Positions 7,251-17,500 of a stretch of 37,625 nucleotides of DNA are shown piece by piece; position 1 is the stretch's first letter, and every line of letters begins with the position of its first letter. The notes under the pieces were generated by a model. It saw only the letters and a program-made list of their open reading frames with translations, was not told the DNA's origin and did no database searches. This DNA comes from Candidatus Sedimenticola endophacoides (GTDB taxonomy: Bacteria; Pseudomonadota; Gammaproteobacteria; Chromatiales; Chromatiaceae): the NCBI GenBank assembly GCA_003062205.1, contig PQCP01000124.1, positions 1 through 37,625 on the forward strand, written 5' to 3'. The position numbers were made by a program, and so were the translations under genes.

Positions 7251-10200
7251 GCGAACAGAAGCACTTTGTCACGGTCGATGGCAACGACGCCGTGGCCCAT
7301 ATCGCCTATCGGGTCAGCGAGGTCTGCTCGATCTATCCGATCACGCCATCCTCGCCGATGGCCGAGTCGGCCGATGTCTGGTCGGCCAAGGGTGTGAAGA
7401 ATATCTGGGGGCAGGTGCCGGACGTGTTCGAGATGCAGAGCGAGGGCGGGGCGGCGGGTACCGCACACGGCGCGCTGCAGGCCGGGGCGTTGACCACCAC
7501 ATTTACCTCCTCCCAGGGGCTGCTGTTGATGCTGCCCAATATGTACAAGATTGCCGGTGAGCTCACCTCCACGGTATTCCATGTCGCGGCGCGGGCCCTG
7601 GCGGCCCAGGCGCTGTCGATTTTTGGCGATCATCAGGATGTGATGTCGGCGCGCATGACCGGCTTTGCCATGCTCGCCTCCTCCTCGGTGCAGGAGGCCC
7701 ACGACATGGCGTTGATCAGCCACGCGGCAACGCTCAAGGCGCGCATCCCGTTCATGCACTTCTTCGATGGTTTCCGCACCTCCCATGAAGTGAACAAGAT
7801 GGAGTTGCTGAGCGACGATCTGATTCGCGCCATGATCGACGACGATCTGGTGTACGCGCACCGCCGCCGGGCTCTCAATCCCGATCACCCGTTCATTCGC
7901 GGCACCGCCCAGAACCCGGATGTCTACTTCCAGGGCCGCGAAAGTTCCAACCCCTACTACCTGGCCACCCCCGGTATCGTGCAGGAGTATATGGATCGGT
8001 TCGCCGGGCTGACCGGCCGCCGTTACCGTCTGGTGGAGTACTATGGCGATGAACAGGCGGAGCAGCTGTTGGTGATCATCGGCTCGGGCGCCGAGACGGC
8101 GATGGAGACGGTGGAGTACCTCAACGCCCAGGGGGGACGTTACGGGGTGCTCCATCTGCGTCTCTACCGGCCTTTCCCGGCAGCGCAACTGGTGGAGCTT
8201 ATGCGCCACGGTGTGCGCGGGATCGCGGTACTCGATCGCACCAAGGAGCCGGGTTGCGGCGGCGAACCGCTCTATCAGGATGTGGTCACCGCCCTGGCCG
8301 AGGCGTTCACCGAGGGGCGGCTGGAGCGGATGCCGCGGGTCATCGGCGGTCGCTACGGGCTCTCCTCCAAGGAGTTCACCCCCTCGATGGTCAAGGGGGT
8401 GTGCGACGAACTGCTCAAGGAGCGGCCTAAGAACCACTTCACCATCGGCATCCATGACGATGTCACCCAGACCAGTCTGGAGTGGGATCCGCTGTTCGAC
8501 CTGGAGAAGCCGCACATGACCCGGGCGCTGTTCTACGGCCTGGGTTCCGACGGCACCGTCGGCGCCAATAAGAACAGCATCAAGATCATCGGCGAAAACA
8601 CCGACCTCTATGCCCAGGGCTACTTCGTTTACGACTCGCGCAAGGCGGGGAGCCAGACCGTTTCCCATCTGCGTTTCGGCCCCTATCCGATCAAGGCCCC
8701 CTATCTGATCCAGACCGCCGACTTCGTGGCCTGTCACCAGTTCAATTTCGTGTATAAGAGTGAGGTGTTGAAAAACGCCGGCGAGGGGGCGACCTTCCTG
8801 CTCAATAGTCCCCACGGCCCGGAGACGGTGTGGGAGCATCTGCCCCGGGTGATGCAGGAGACGATTATCGGGCGCGGCTTGAAGATGTTTGTTATCGATG
8901 CGACCACCGTCGCCCGTGACAACGGCATGGGTCGGCGCATCAATACTGTGATGCAGACCTGCTTTTTCGCCCTCTCCGGCGTGCTGCCACGGGAAGAGGC
9001 GATCGACCAGATCAAGCGGGCCATTGAGAAGACCTACCACCGCAAGGGACCGTCGATCATCGAGCAGAATTTCAGGGCGGTGGATGCCTCCCTCGATCAC
9101 CTCTATCCGGTGCGGATACCCGGTGTGGTAACCAGCCGCCGTGAACTCGATCCGGTGGTCACTGCCGACGCCTCCAGTTTCGTTAAGCAGGTGACCGCAC
9201 CGATGCTGGAGGGCAAGGGCGATGACCTGCCGGTAAGCGTGATCCCGGTCGACGGCACCTATCCCAGCGGCACCACCAAGTGGGAGAAGCGCAATCTGGC
9301 CGACCAGGTGCCGTACTGGGAGCCCGATATCTGCATTCAGTGCGGCAATTGCAGTTTCGTCTGTCCCCACGGTGTGATCCGCTCCAAGTTCTACCATGAA
9401 AGCCTGCTGGGGGATGCCCCGGGGGCATTTCAGTCCGCGCCGATCAGCGCGCGCGGCTTCCCCGAGACCCGCTACACACTGCAGATCTATCTTGAGGACT
9501 GCACCGGCTGTGGCGTCTGCATCGAGGCCTGTCCCGCCTACAGCCCCGGCGACAAGAGCGTGAAGGCGATCAACATGCGGCCGCGCGAGCCGATGCTGAG
9601 CGCGGGCCAGGCGAATGTGCGTCACTTCGAGCGGTTGCCCCACGCCGATCGCGGCAAGGTCGATTTCTCCTCGGTGCGCGGGGCGCAGTTTCTGGAGCCA
9701 CTGTTCGAGTTTTCGCTGGCCTGCGCCGGTTGTGGAGAGACCGCCTACGTCAAACTCCTCACCCAGCTGTTCGGGCCGCGCCTGCTGGTGGCCAACGCCA
9801 CCGGCTGCTCTTCCATATATGGTGGCAATCTGCCCACCACGCCCTGGACCAAGAACAGTGAGGGGCGGGGACCCGCCTGGTCCAATTCGCTGTTCGAGGA
9901 CAACGCCGAATTCGGCCTCGGCATGCGGATCAGCTCCGACCACCAGATGGCGGTGGCCAGGGGGCTGCTCCAGGAGCTGGCCCCGCACTTCGGCGAGGCG
10001 CTGGTGCGCGAGGTGCTCGATTCGCCTCAGCGCATGGGCATGGAACTGCGCGAGCAGCGCCAGCGGGTGGCCGCCATCAAGGCCGGGCTGGCGGATATCG
10101 ATGATCCACGGGCGCGCAATCTGGAATCGGTGGTCGATCACCTGATTCGTCGTTCGGTCTGGCTGGTCGGAGGGGATGGCTGGGCCTACGACATCGGTTC

Positions 10201-10819
10201 CGCAGGACTCGATCACGCACTGGCGAGCGGGCGCGACATCAATGTGCTGGTGCTCGACACCGAGGTCTACTCCAACACCGGTGGCCAGATGTCCAAATCC
10301 ACCCCCACCGCGGCCTCGGCCAAATTCGCCTCGGCCGGCAAGCGCATCGGCAAGAAGGATCTGGCGATGCAGGCGATCTCCTATGGCAACGTCTACGTGG
10401 CACGTGTCGCCATGGGCGCCAATCCCCAGCAGACCCTGCAGGCGATGCGCGAGGCCGAGGCCTACAAGGGCCCTTCTCTGATCCTCGCCTACAGCCCCTG
10501 TATCGCCCACGGGTACGACCTGCAACACGGACTGCGGCAGCAGGATCTGGCCGTCTCCAGCGGTTATTGGCCATTGATCCGTTTCAACCCCGAGCGGCGC
10601 AGGGCGGGTGAGCGGCCGTTCGTGCTGGATTCGCCGCGTCCGCGCATCAGCCTCATGGAGTACGCCTATAACGAGGCGCGCTACAAGGTGCTGTTACGGA
10701 CCAACCCGGAGGAGGCGGAGTACCTGATGAACGTGGCCCAGGAGTTGGTCAATCTGCGTTGGGAGACCTACGAGCACTTGGCGGAGCAGGAGCCCTCGGA
10801 CTTTCATCCCGTCGCCTGA
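7247..10819 (+). CDS. nifJ: Pyruvate:ferredoxin (flavodoxin) oxidoreductase, single chain
   Basis: About 1190 residues, the normal size for homodimeric PFOR, which interconverts pyruvate + CoA with acetyl-CoA + CO2 using thiamine diphosphate and Fe-S clusters. Visible parts are the N-terminal pyrimidine-binding domain (YPITPSSPMAE), two [4Fe-4S] motifs (CIQCGNCSFVCPHG ~695, CTGCGVCIEACPAY ~751), and a TPP-Mg motif GDGWAYDIG (~976) followed by YSNTGGQMSKST. The cysteines expected for the proximal cluster are present (CAGCGE ~825, ATGCSS ~853, SPCIAHG ~1083). The start at 7247 overlaps the upstream flavoprotein stop by 4 bp, so the two are translated together. The enzyme could work oxidatively in anaerobic metabolism or reductively in CO2 fixation; the sequence does not decide. 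Confidence 0.96.
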   Translation: MSEQKHFVTVDGNDAVAHIAYRVSEVCSIYPITPSSPMAESADVWSAKGVKNIWGQVPDVFEMQSEGGAAGTAHGALQAGALTTTFTSSQGLLLMLPNMYKIAGELTSTVFHVAARALAAQALSIFGDHQDVMSARMTGFAMLASSSVQEAHDMALISHAATLKARIPFMHFFDGFRTSHEVNKMELLSDDLIRAMIDDDLVYAHRRRALNPDHPFIRGTAQNPDVYFQGRESSNPYYLATPGIVQEYMDRFAGLTGRRYRLVEYYGDEQAEQLLVIIGSGAETAMETVEYLNAQGGRYGVLHLRLYRPFPAAQLVELMRHGVRGIAVLDRTKEPGCGGEPLYQDVVTALAEAFTEGRLERMPRVIGGRYGLSSKEFTPSMVKGVCDELLKERPKNHFTIGIHDDVTQTSLEWDPLFDLEKPHMTRALFYGLGSDGTVGANKNSIKIIGENTDLYAQGYFVYDSRKAGSQTVSHLRFGPYPIKAPYLIQTADFVACHQFNFVYKSEVLKNAGEGATFLLNSPHGPETVWEHLPRVMQETIIGRGLKMFVIDATTVARDNGMGRRINTVMQTCFFALSGVLPREEAIDQIKRAIEKTYHRKGPSIIEQNFRAVDASLDHLYPVRIPGVVTSRRELDPVVTADASSFVKQVTAPMLEGKGDDLPVSVIPVDGTYPSGTTKWEKRNLADQVPYWEPDICIQCGNCSFVCPHGVIRSKFYHESLLGDAPGAFQSAPISARGFPETRYTLQIYLEDCTGCGVCIEACPAYSPGDKSVKAINMRPREPMLSAGQANVRHFERLPHADRGKVDFSSVRGAQFLEPLFEFSLACAGCGETAYVKLLTQLFGPRLLVANATGCSSIYGGNLPTTPWTKNSEGRGPAWSNSLFEDNAEFGLGMRISSDHQMAVARGLLQELAPHFGEALVREVLDSPQRMGMELREQRQRVAAIKAGLADIDDPRARNLESVVDHLIRRSVWLVGGDGWAYDIGSAGLDHALASGRDINVLVLDTEVYSNTGGQMSKSTPTAASAKFASAGKRIGKKDLAMQAISYGNVYVARVAMGANPQQTLQAMREAEAYKGPSLILAYSPCIAHGYDLQHGLRQQDLAVSSGYWPLIRFNPERRRAGERPFVLDSPRPRISLMEYAYNEARYKVLLRTNPEEAEYLMNVAQELVNLRWETYEHLAEQEPSDFHPVA

Positions 10820-11031
10820 ACGCCTCCCGGGCGCTCTGCGACGGAGTGCTGTCCGCGGGAACGGAGCGCGGACGGTGTGCCCGAAGGGGTCTGGTGGGAC
10901 GGGCCGGGTGATCCGGGGATGTGCGGCGTGCGCTTTGAAAGCGCCGCGGTGGGGTATATGATGCCCGGGCCGCCGCGCGTGCCGCGCGGTTGCAAGGAGG
11001 GGTCAATCGCCACCGGAGCGCCCGCAGCCCT

Positions 11032-11958
11032 ATGCTCTCGATCATCAATGCCCTGATCCCCGTCATCCTGGTTATCCTGCTCGGCATCCTGCTGCGGCAT
11101 ACGGCGCTGTTTATCGATGAGCACTGGCGGGGGTTGGAAAACCTCTGTTACTTCGTGCTGTTTCCGGCACTGCTGATCAAGACCCTGGCCACGGCCAGGA
11201 TCGGCTCCAGCGAGGTCCTCCTGTTCGCGGCCATGGTACTGTTCGCGATCTTCTCCATGAGCGCCCTGATGCTGCTGGTCCGTCCCCTGCTGCAACGGCG
11301 GCTGCGGGTCTCTCCGGCGGCCTTTACCAGTCTGTTTCAGGGGGCCACCCGCTGGCATGGGTTCATCGCACTGTCGATTACCGGCTTCCTGCTCGGTGAG
11401 GAGGCGATCGCCTATATGGCGATCACCATGGCGGTAATCATTCCGCCGATCAACGTGATCAACGTCTGGGTGCTGGCCCGGTATTGCGGCGGCGGGGCGG
11501 GAACCGCTTCGGTGTTGAAGAAGCTGGCCGCCAACCCGTTTATCCTCGCCTGCGTGGTGGGGGCGGCACTCAATCTGAGCGGCGTCGGTTTGTCCGGGCT
11601 CCCCTACCAGGCTGTCTCTATGCTTGGCGATGGCGCCCTGGGCGTGGGGCTGTTGGTGGTCGGGGCGGGCCTGCACTTCCGGCGGGTGGTGGAGGATCGC
11701 GCGATGGTCGCCTTTGGCACTCTGGTTAGGCTGCTGGGTATGCCGCTGTTGATGTTCTGCGGTGCCTGGTTGTTGGGTATCGAGGGCATGCCGCGCACCG
11801 TGGCGGTGATCTCCGCCGCGGTGCCCACCGCCGCTTCGTCCTATGTGCTGGCCCGGCAGATGGGGGGGGACGCGCCGCTGATGGCCAACCTGATCACCGT
11901 TCAGGTCGTGGCCTCGGTGTTCACACTGCCGCTGATGATCTGGCTCTCCGGTACCTGA
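11032..11958 (+). CDS. AEC-family (auxin efflux carrier type) transporter
   Basis: About 308 residues, with roughly ten hydrophobic segments in two halves, typical of the AEC/Mem_trans family of bacterial permeases for malate, malonate or other small organic anions. The start is taken at the ATG at 11032 (MLSIINALIPVILVILLGIL), which matches the usual N-terminus. A strong purine stretch AAGGAGGGG lies 30 bp upstream, too far for this ATG, and a TTG at 10990 lies just before it, so the start is not settled. A TATATGAT word at about 10955 could be a -10 box. The substrate cannot be told from sequence. Location next to PFOR would suit an organic-acid carrier, but that is only suggestive. Confidence 0.85.
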   Translation: MLSIINALIPVILVILLGILLRHTALFIDEHWRGLENLCYFVLFPALLIKTLATARIGSSEVLLFAAMVLFAIFSMSALMLLVRPLLQRRLRVSPAAFTSLFQGATRWHGFIALSITGFLLGEEAIAYMAITMAVIIPPINVINVWVLARYCGGGAGTASVLKKLAANPFILACVVGAALNLSGVGLSGLPYQAVSMLGDGALGVGLLVVGAGLHFRRVVEDRAMVAFGTLVRLLGMPLLMFCGAWLLGIEGMPRTVAVISAAVPTAASSYVLARQMGGDAPLMANLITVQVVASVFTLPLMIWLSGT

Positions 11959-11962
11959 GGGC

Positions 11963-12280
11963 TCACCGGTAGCTGTCGAGTATCCGCTGGTGCGTCCCAT
12001 CGGCCTTCATGGCGTCGAGGGCCTGTTGCCAGCGTCCGATCAGGGCGTCGGCGGTCTCCTTGTTGAAGGCGAAATAGAGCTCCCCCTCCTTGAGGGTGTA
12101 GACCCGCTCGAAGCGGCCTGGATCGTAGCCGTTGCTCTTGGCCGCGTGGGTGGCGACGTTCAGCTCGTAGGAGAGGAGGTCGATACGTCCCGCCACCAGC
12201 TTGCGTAGCGAGATCTTGAGCACATCCTGACCGCTCACCGACTGGATGTTGTCCCGGGCCACGCCCGCCTGTCCCGCTTC
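11963..12280 (-). pseudogene. 3' fragment of a periplasmic solute-binding protein (SBP family 3)
   Basis: About 100 C-terminal residues of a family 3 extracellular solute-binding protein. Recognisable pieces are VARDNIQSV, LVAGRIDLL, YTLKEGELYFAFNKETADALIGRWQQALDAMKADGT and the terminal QRILDSYR. The N-terminal lobe and the signal peptide are gone. The coding sequence runs into the left end of an IS3-type element at about 12270-12300, which is the likely cause of the truncation. The missing 5' part is not found on the other side of the repeat array. The normal role would be amino-acid or similar ligand binding in the periplasm. Confidence 0.8.
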
Positions 12281-12335
12281 AGTCGGAATTGGAGTTTTCC
12301 TCAATTTGAGTTAGTAGTAACTTCTGGAGGAAAAT

Positions 12336-12587
12336 ATGAGCAAACGAACCCGACGAAATTTCACGCCCCGGGAAAAGGTGGCAATCCTGAAGCAGCACCT
12401 GGTTGAGGGGCAGCCGGTATCAGACGTGTGTGATGCCCACGGTTTGAACCCCAACACGTTCTACCGTTGGCAAAAAGAGTTCTTTGAGAATGGCGCGGCC
12501 GCTTTCGAGAAGGAAGACAGGGGTAGGGTAAAGGCTGAGCAACGTCGCTTTGCTGAACTGGAAGCGAAGCTGAAAAAGAAGGACATG
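12336..12587 (+). pseudogene. IS3-family transposase OrfA, truncated
   Basis: An 84-residue open frame beginning MSKRTRRNFTPREKVAIL, with a clear ribosome site (GGAGG at 12325). It is the helix-turn-helix protein of an IS3-family element: HTH at about residues 10-50 (SDVCDAHGLNPNTFYRWQKE) followed by the start of the leucine-zipper helix (RRFAELEAKLKKKD). The frame is cut at 12588 by copy 2 of the 300-bp repeat. The end of OrfA, all of OrfB with its DDE domain, and the right IS end are absent downstream of the array. The IS left end probably lies near 12285-12300, inside a solute-binding-protein gene. Confidence 0.85.
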
Positions 12588-12887
12588 CGCTAACCGCCAT
12601 GGAGAGCGAAGCGAAGGCGGTTAGTCCCCGATAGGCGTAGGCGCGGTTGTATGGCCGCAGTTACGACCGATAGGGAGTGACGTAGGGCATACAAATAGCG
12701 CATCCGACACGCCGTAGAGTCATTGTGGTCATCATGACGGAGTTGCGCACGAGCAGCTTTGCTGCAATGTGCGGGACGGAGTCGTGATGAGCGCAGGACG
12801 GTCGGGGCAGTAACGGCTGTCGCGTTGGCGAGTCGATTTTGGGGACTGGGATGTCCCAAAATCTTTCACGAGGTAGCGACACTCTTG
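12588..12887 (-). mobile_element. 300-bp structured repeat, copy 2
   Basis: Full-length copy and the first of four in direct orientation. It interrupts IS3 orfA on its left side. Sequence appears identical to the other copies. Confidence 0.9.
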
Positions 12888-13005
12888 TTATATCAATTGG
12901 TTGAACGAGGTGCGCCCTTTTTTATGAATAATTCGGGTTAGGGCATCGGCCGTTGTCGTTATGGCGTTGTCCTTGTTCGCAACTGCTCCTCTTCCTCCTT
13001 GCGTG

Positions 13006-13305
13006 CGCTAACCGCCATGGAGAGCGAAGCGAAGGCGGTTAGTCCCCGATAGGCGTAGGCGCGGTTGTATGGCCGCAGTTACGACCGATAGGGAGTGACG
13101 TAGGGCATACAAATAGCGCATCCGACACGCCGTAGAGTCATTGTGGTCATCATGACGGAGTTGCGCACGAGCAGCTTTGCTGCAATGTGCGGGACGGAGT
13201 CGTGATGAGCGCAGGACGGTCGGGGCAGTAACGGCTGTCGCGTTGGCGAGTCGATTTTGGGGACTGGGATGTCCCAAAATCTTTCACGAGGTAGCGACAC
13301 TCTTG
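13006..13305 (-). mobile_element. 300-bp structured repeat, copy 3
   Basis: Full-length copy within the 418-bp array, same orientation as copies 2, 4 and 5. Confidence 0.9.
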
Positions 13306-13423
13306 TTATATCAATTGGTTGAACGAGGTGCGCCCTTTTTTATGAATAATTCGGGTTAGGGCATCGGCCGTTGTCGTTATGGCGTTGTCCTTGTTCGCAA
13401 CTGCTCCTCTTCCTCCTTGCGTG

Positions 13424-13723
13424 CGCTAACCGCCATGGAGAGCGAAGCGAAGGCGGTTAGTCCCCGATAGGCGTAGGCGCGGTTGTATGGCCGCAGTTAC
13501 GACCGATAGGGAGTGACGTAGGGCATACAAATAGCGCATCCGACACGCCGTAGAGTCATTGTGGTCATCATGACGGAGTTGCGCACGAGCAGCTTTGCTG
13601 CAATGTGCGGGACGGAGTCGTGATGAGCGCAGGACGGTCGGGGCAGTAACGGCTGTCGCGTTGGCGAGTCGATTTTGGGGACTGGGATGTCCCAAAATCT
13701 TTCACGAGGTAGCGACACTCTTG
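13424..13723 (-). mobile_element. 300-bp structured repeat, copy 4
   Basis: Full-length copy within the 418-bp array. Confidence 0.9.
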
Positions 13724-13841
13724 TTATATCAATTGGTTGAACGAGGTGCGCCCTTTTTTATGAATAATTCGGGTTAGGGCATCGGCCGTTGTCGTTATGG
13801 CGTTGTCCTTGTTCGCAACTGCTCCTCTTCCTCCTTGCGTG

Positions 13842-14141
13842 CGCTAACCGCCATGGAGAGCGAAGCGAAGGCGGTTAGTCCCCGATAGGCGTAGGCGCGG
13901 TTGTATGGCCGCAGTTACGACCGATAGGGAGTGACGTAGGGCATACAAATAGCGCATCCGACACGCCGTAGAGTCATTGTGGTCATCATGACGGAGTTGC
14001 GCACGAGCAGCTTTGCTGCAATGTGCGGGACGGAGTCGTGATGAGCGCAGGACGGTCGGGGCAGTAACGGCTGTCGCGTTGGCGAGTCGATTTTGGGGAC
14101 TGGGATGTCCCAAAATCTTTCACGAGGTAGCGACACTCTTG
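13842..14141 (-). mobile_element. 300-bp structured repeat, copy 5
   Basis: Full-length copy and the last of the 418-bp array. Its right flank (TTATTGAAAAAACG) differs from the spacer of the preceding units. Confidence 0.9.
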
Positions 14142-14574
14142 TTATTGAAAAAACGTGATTTTTTGACGGGTTCCAGGCCTCTCCCGGTCTCGTGGCGAAT
14201 GGTTGGCAAGGCGCCCGTTCCCGGGGACGCCGACCCGTACCCGCATGCGGCATGTGGTTTCATCGAACAGCAGACCGCACACACTGCTATGGGAAAAGAT
14301 AGTCCATTATGCGGCGCCACGCAGAAGCCCCGCACGCATTGCTCTTCGGGGTCCGGGTTTCAGGGGTGTCTGAGAGAGCCGGTTGCGCACCCAGGTGTTC
14401 GCCGCAACCGGATGGCGTGATATGGGACCGGGGGCGCCCGGGGTGGCGCTAAAAAGTGATTGAATAAGGGTCGCTTTTCTTTGCGGCCCGGGCGCCCCGT
14501 TCGTGATGCGGGATAGGCCCGGCACCGGCGATCCTGTAGAATGACGTCAGCTTTTTGTTGCCAGACCGTGCCCC
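14142..14574. other. Gene-free stretch upstream of hrpA
   Basis: No supported gene. It contains a 12-bp perfect inverted repeat GGGGCGCCCGGG/CCCGGGCGCCCC (14431-14442 and 14487-14498). Inside that are weaker facing words (AAAAAGTGA and TCGCTTTT), so a long GC-rich hairpin could form. A TAGAAT word at about 14537 could be a -10 box for hrpA, but no matching -35 was found. Confidence 0.5.
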
Positions 14575-17500
14575 TTGAACAGACCCGCCCTCCCCACGCC
14601 CCAGGATATCGAGCGCTGCATGCTCCGGGACCGTCATGGCCTGCGCCGCCGTCTGGCGGAGCTGAAGCGGCGGCGCCCGGGGGGGGGCGCCGGTCAGGGG
14701 CTGGAGAGGCTGTGCCAGCAGATCGATCGCTCCAGTTCCCTGGCCCGGTTGCGCGCAGACACCCTGCCCGAACCCAGCTTTCCGCAGGAGCTGCCGATCA
14801 GCGAGCGCTGGGAGGAGATCGCCGCACGGATCCGCGACCACCAGGTGGTCGTGTTGTGCGGCGAGACCGGCTCCGGCAAATCCACCCAGCTGCCGAAGAT
14901 CTGCCTGGCCCTGGGGCGGGGGGTGTACGGACGTATCGGCCACACCCAGCCACGGCGTATCGCCGCCCGCTCGCTCGCCTCGCGTATCTCCCAGGAGCTG
15001 GAGCGGGAGCCTGGGACCGCGGTCGGCTACAAGGTGCGTTTCCACGATCATGTGCGTCCCGAGACCCACATCAAGTTGCTCACTGACGGTATGTTGCTGG
15101 CGGAGGTACAGCAGGACCGTTTCCTCAACGAATACGATACCCTGATTATCGATGAGGCCCATGAGCGCAGCCTGAATATCGATTTCCTGCTCGGCTACCT
15201 CCATGACCTGTTGCCCCGGCGCCCCGACCTGAAGGTGATCATCACCTCGGCTACCATCGATCCCGAGCGCTTCTCCCGCCACTTCGGAGACGCCCCGGTC
15301 ATCAACGTCTCGGGCCGCACCTATCCGGTGGAGGTACGCTATCGGGAGCCGGAGGATGAGGGCGGCGGCGAGCGTGGTGACGGGGTACGGCAGGCGCTGG
15401 TCGATGCGGTGGACGAGTTGTCGCGCGAGGACCGGGGCGACATCCTGGTGTTTCTCAGCGGCGAGCGCGAGATCCGCGAGACCGCAGAGATCCTGCGCAA
15501 GCATCGCCTGCCGGTGACCGAGATCCTCCCCCTCTACGCACGGCTGGGGCCGGGGGAACAGGCGAAGATATTTCGCACCGGCGGGGCGCGGCGCATCATC
15601 CTGGCCACCAATGTGGCCGAGACCTCGCTCACCGTTCCCGGGATCCGCCACGTGATCGACGCCGGTTTTGCACGCATCAGCCGCTACAGCGCGCGCAGCA
15701 AGGTGCAGCGCCTGCCCGTGGAGCGCATCTCCCAGGCCAGCGCCAACCAGCGTACCGGGCGTTGCGGCCGGGTCGCCGAGGGGATCTGCATCCGCCTCTA
15801 CAGCGAGGCTGACTTCGAGGCCCGTCCCGAATACACCGAGCCCGAGATTCAGCGCACCAATCTCGCTTCGGTGATCCTGCAGATGAAGATCCTCGGTTTC
15901 GGCGAGATCGAGCAGTTCCCCTTCATCGACCCTCCCGATCAGCGCCTGATCCGCGACGGCTACCGGGTGCTGGAGGAGATCGGCGCGGTGGACCGGGGGC
16001 GCAGGGTGAGCCGTGTCGGGCGCCAGTTGGCGCGCCTTCCGGTGGATCCCCGTATCGGGCGCATGCTGTTGAGCGCCGCCCACGGTGGCTGTCTCGACGA
16101 GGTGTTGGTGATCGCCGCGGCGCTGAGCGTGCAGGACCCCCGCGAGCGTCCCATGGAGAAACAGCAGGTGGCGGACGAGGCGCACCGGCCGTTCATCGAC
16201 GAGGCGTCGGACTTTCTCGGTTACCTCAAGCTGTGGCGGCACCTGGAGGCGCAGCGCCATCACCTGACGCGGCGCAAGTTTCAGCGCCACTGCCAGGCCG
16301 GATTCCTCTCCTGGAGCCGGGTGCAGGAGTGGCGTGACATCCACCATCAGCTGCGGGGCACCCTGCATGAGATGGGATACCGCGAGAACCAGGAGCCGGC
16401 CACCTACGAGGTGATCCACATGGCCCTGCTGAGCGGCCTGTTGAGTCATATCGGCCTCAAGGGCGGAGGCAAGGGACACGAGTACCTCGGGGCGCGCAAC
16501 AGCCGTTTCATGATCTTTCCCGGTTCGGGCCAGTTCTCCCAGGGACCCAAGTGGGTGATGGCCGCCGAGCTGGTCGAGACCTCCAGGCTGTATGCCCGCA
16601 CCGTGGCGCGGATCCAGCCCGAGTGGGTCGAATCGGTGGCCGGTCACCTGCTCAAGCACAGCTATTCCGAGCCCCACTGGGAGAAGAAGCGAGGCCAGGT
16701 GGCGGCCTTCGACCGGATCACCCTCTATGGTCTGCCGCTGGTGCCCAGGCGCAAGGTCAACTACGGCTCCATCAACCCGGTCGAGGCGCGTGAGCTGTTC
16801 ATCCGCTTCGCGCTGGTGGGGGGGGATTTTCACACCCGGGCCCCGTTCTGGCGCCACAATCGCGAGCTGATCGCCGCGCTCGAATCGCTGGAGCACAAGG
16901 CGCGCAGGCGCGACCTGCTGGTCGACGAGCAGGCGCTCTACGACTATTACGACCAGCGCATCCCCCAGGGGATCTACAGCACGCCTCAGTTCGAGAAGTG
17001 GCTGCGCGAGACGTCGCGCGAAGCACCGAAACTCCTGCACATGCGCGAGGAGGATCTGCTGGCGCGTGATGATGCCGAGGTGTCGGCCGCGCGCTTTCCC
17101 GACAACCTGGATGTGGATGGCATGCAGCTGCCCCTGGCCTACCACTTCGACCCGGGTGGACGGGCCGATGGGGTGACCCTGAAGATTCCCCAGGCGGTAT
17201 TGAATCAGGTCTCGGAAGCGCGCTGTCAGTGGTTGGTGCCGGGGCTGCTGCGCGAGCGGGTGGTCGCCCTGCTGCGCGCCCTGCCCAAAGCGCTGCGCAA
17301 ATCCTTCGTGCCGATCCCCGATTATGCCGAACGCTTCATCCGCCTCGCCGAACCCGGTGACCGGCCCCTGATCCGCGTCCTCTCCGAGCACCTGAAGCAG
17401 CAGACCGGGGTACATGTGCCGGAGGATGCCTGGGATGAATCCGCGCTTCCCGAACACCTGCGCATGCGCTTCGACGTCCTGGACGGGGAGGGCGGACGTA

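Larger units (their letters stand above)
12588..14141. repeat. 418-bp tandem array (three full units plus a final 300-bp element)
   Basis: The period is exactly 418 bp (starts at 12588, 13006, 13424, 13842). Each unit is the 300-bp element plus an identical 118-bp spacer (12888-13005 and repeats) that begins TTATATCAATTGG and ends TTGCGTG. The spacer has no recognised gene. The fourth element is followed by unrelated DNA at 14142, sharing only TTAT with the spacer. The units look identical, so amplification was recent, probably by unequal crossing-over or replication slippage between directly repeated elements. Confidence 0.9.

Noticed and set aside
7181..10528. A 1115-codon open frame antisense to the PFOR gene
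   Set aside because: Same kind of shadow; the sense strand encodes complete PFOR with all cofactor motifs.
12588..14141. CRISPR-like appearance of regularly spaced repeats
   Set aside because: Units are 300 bp with identical 118-bp spacers; CRISPR has short repeats and unique spacers, and no cas genes are present.
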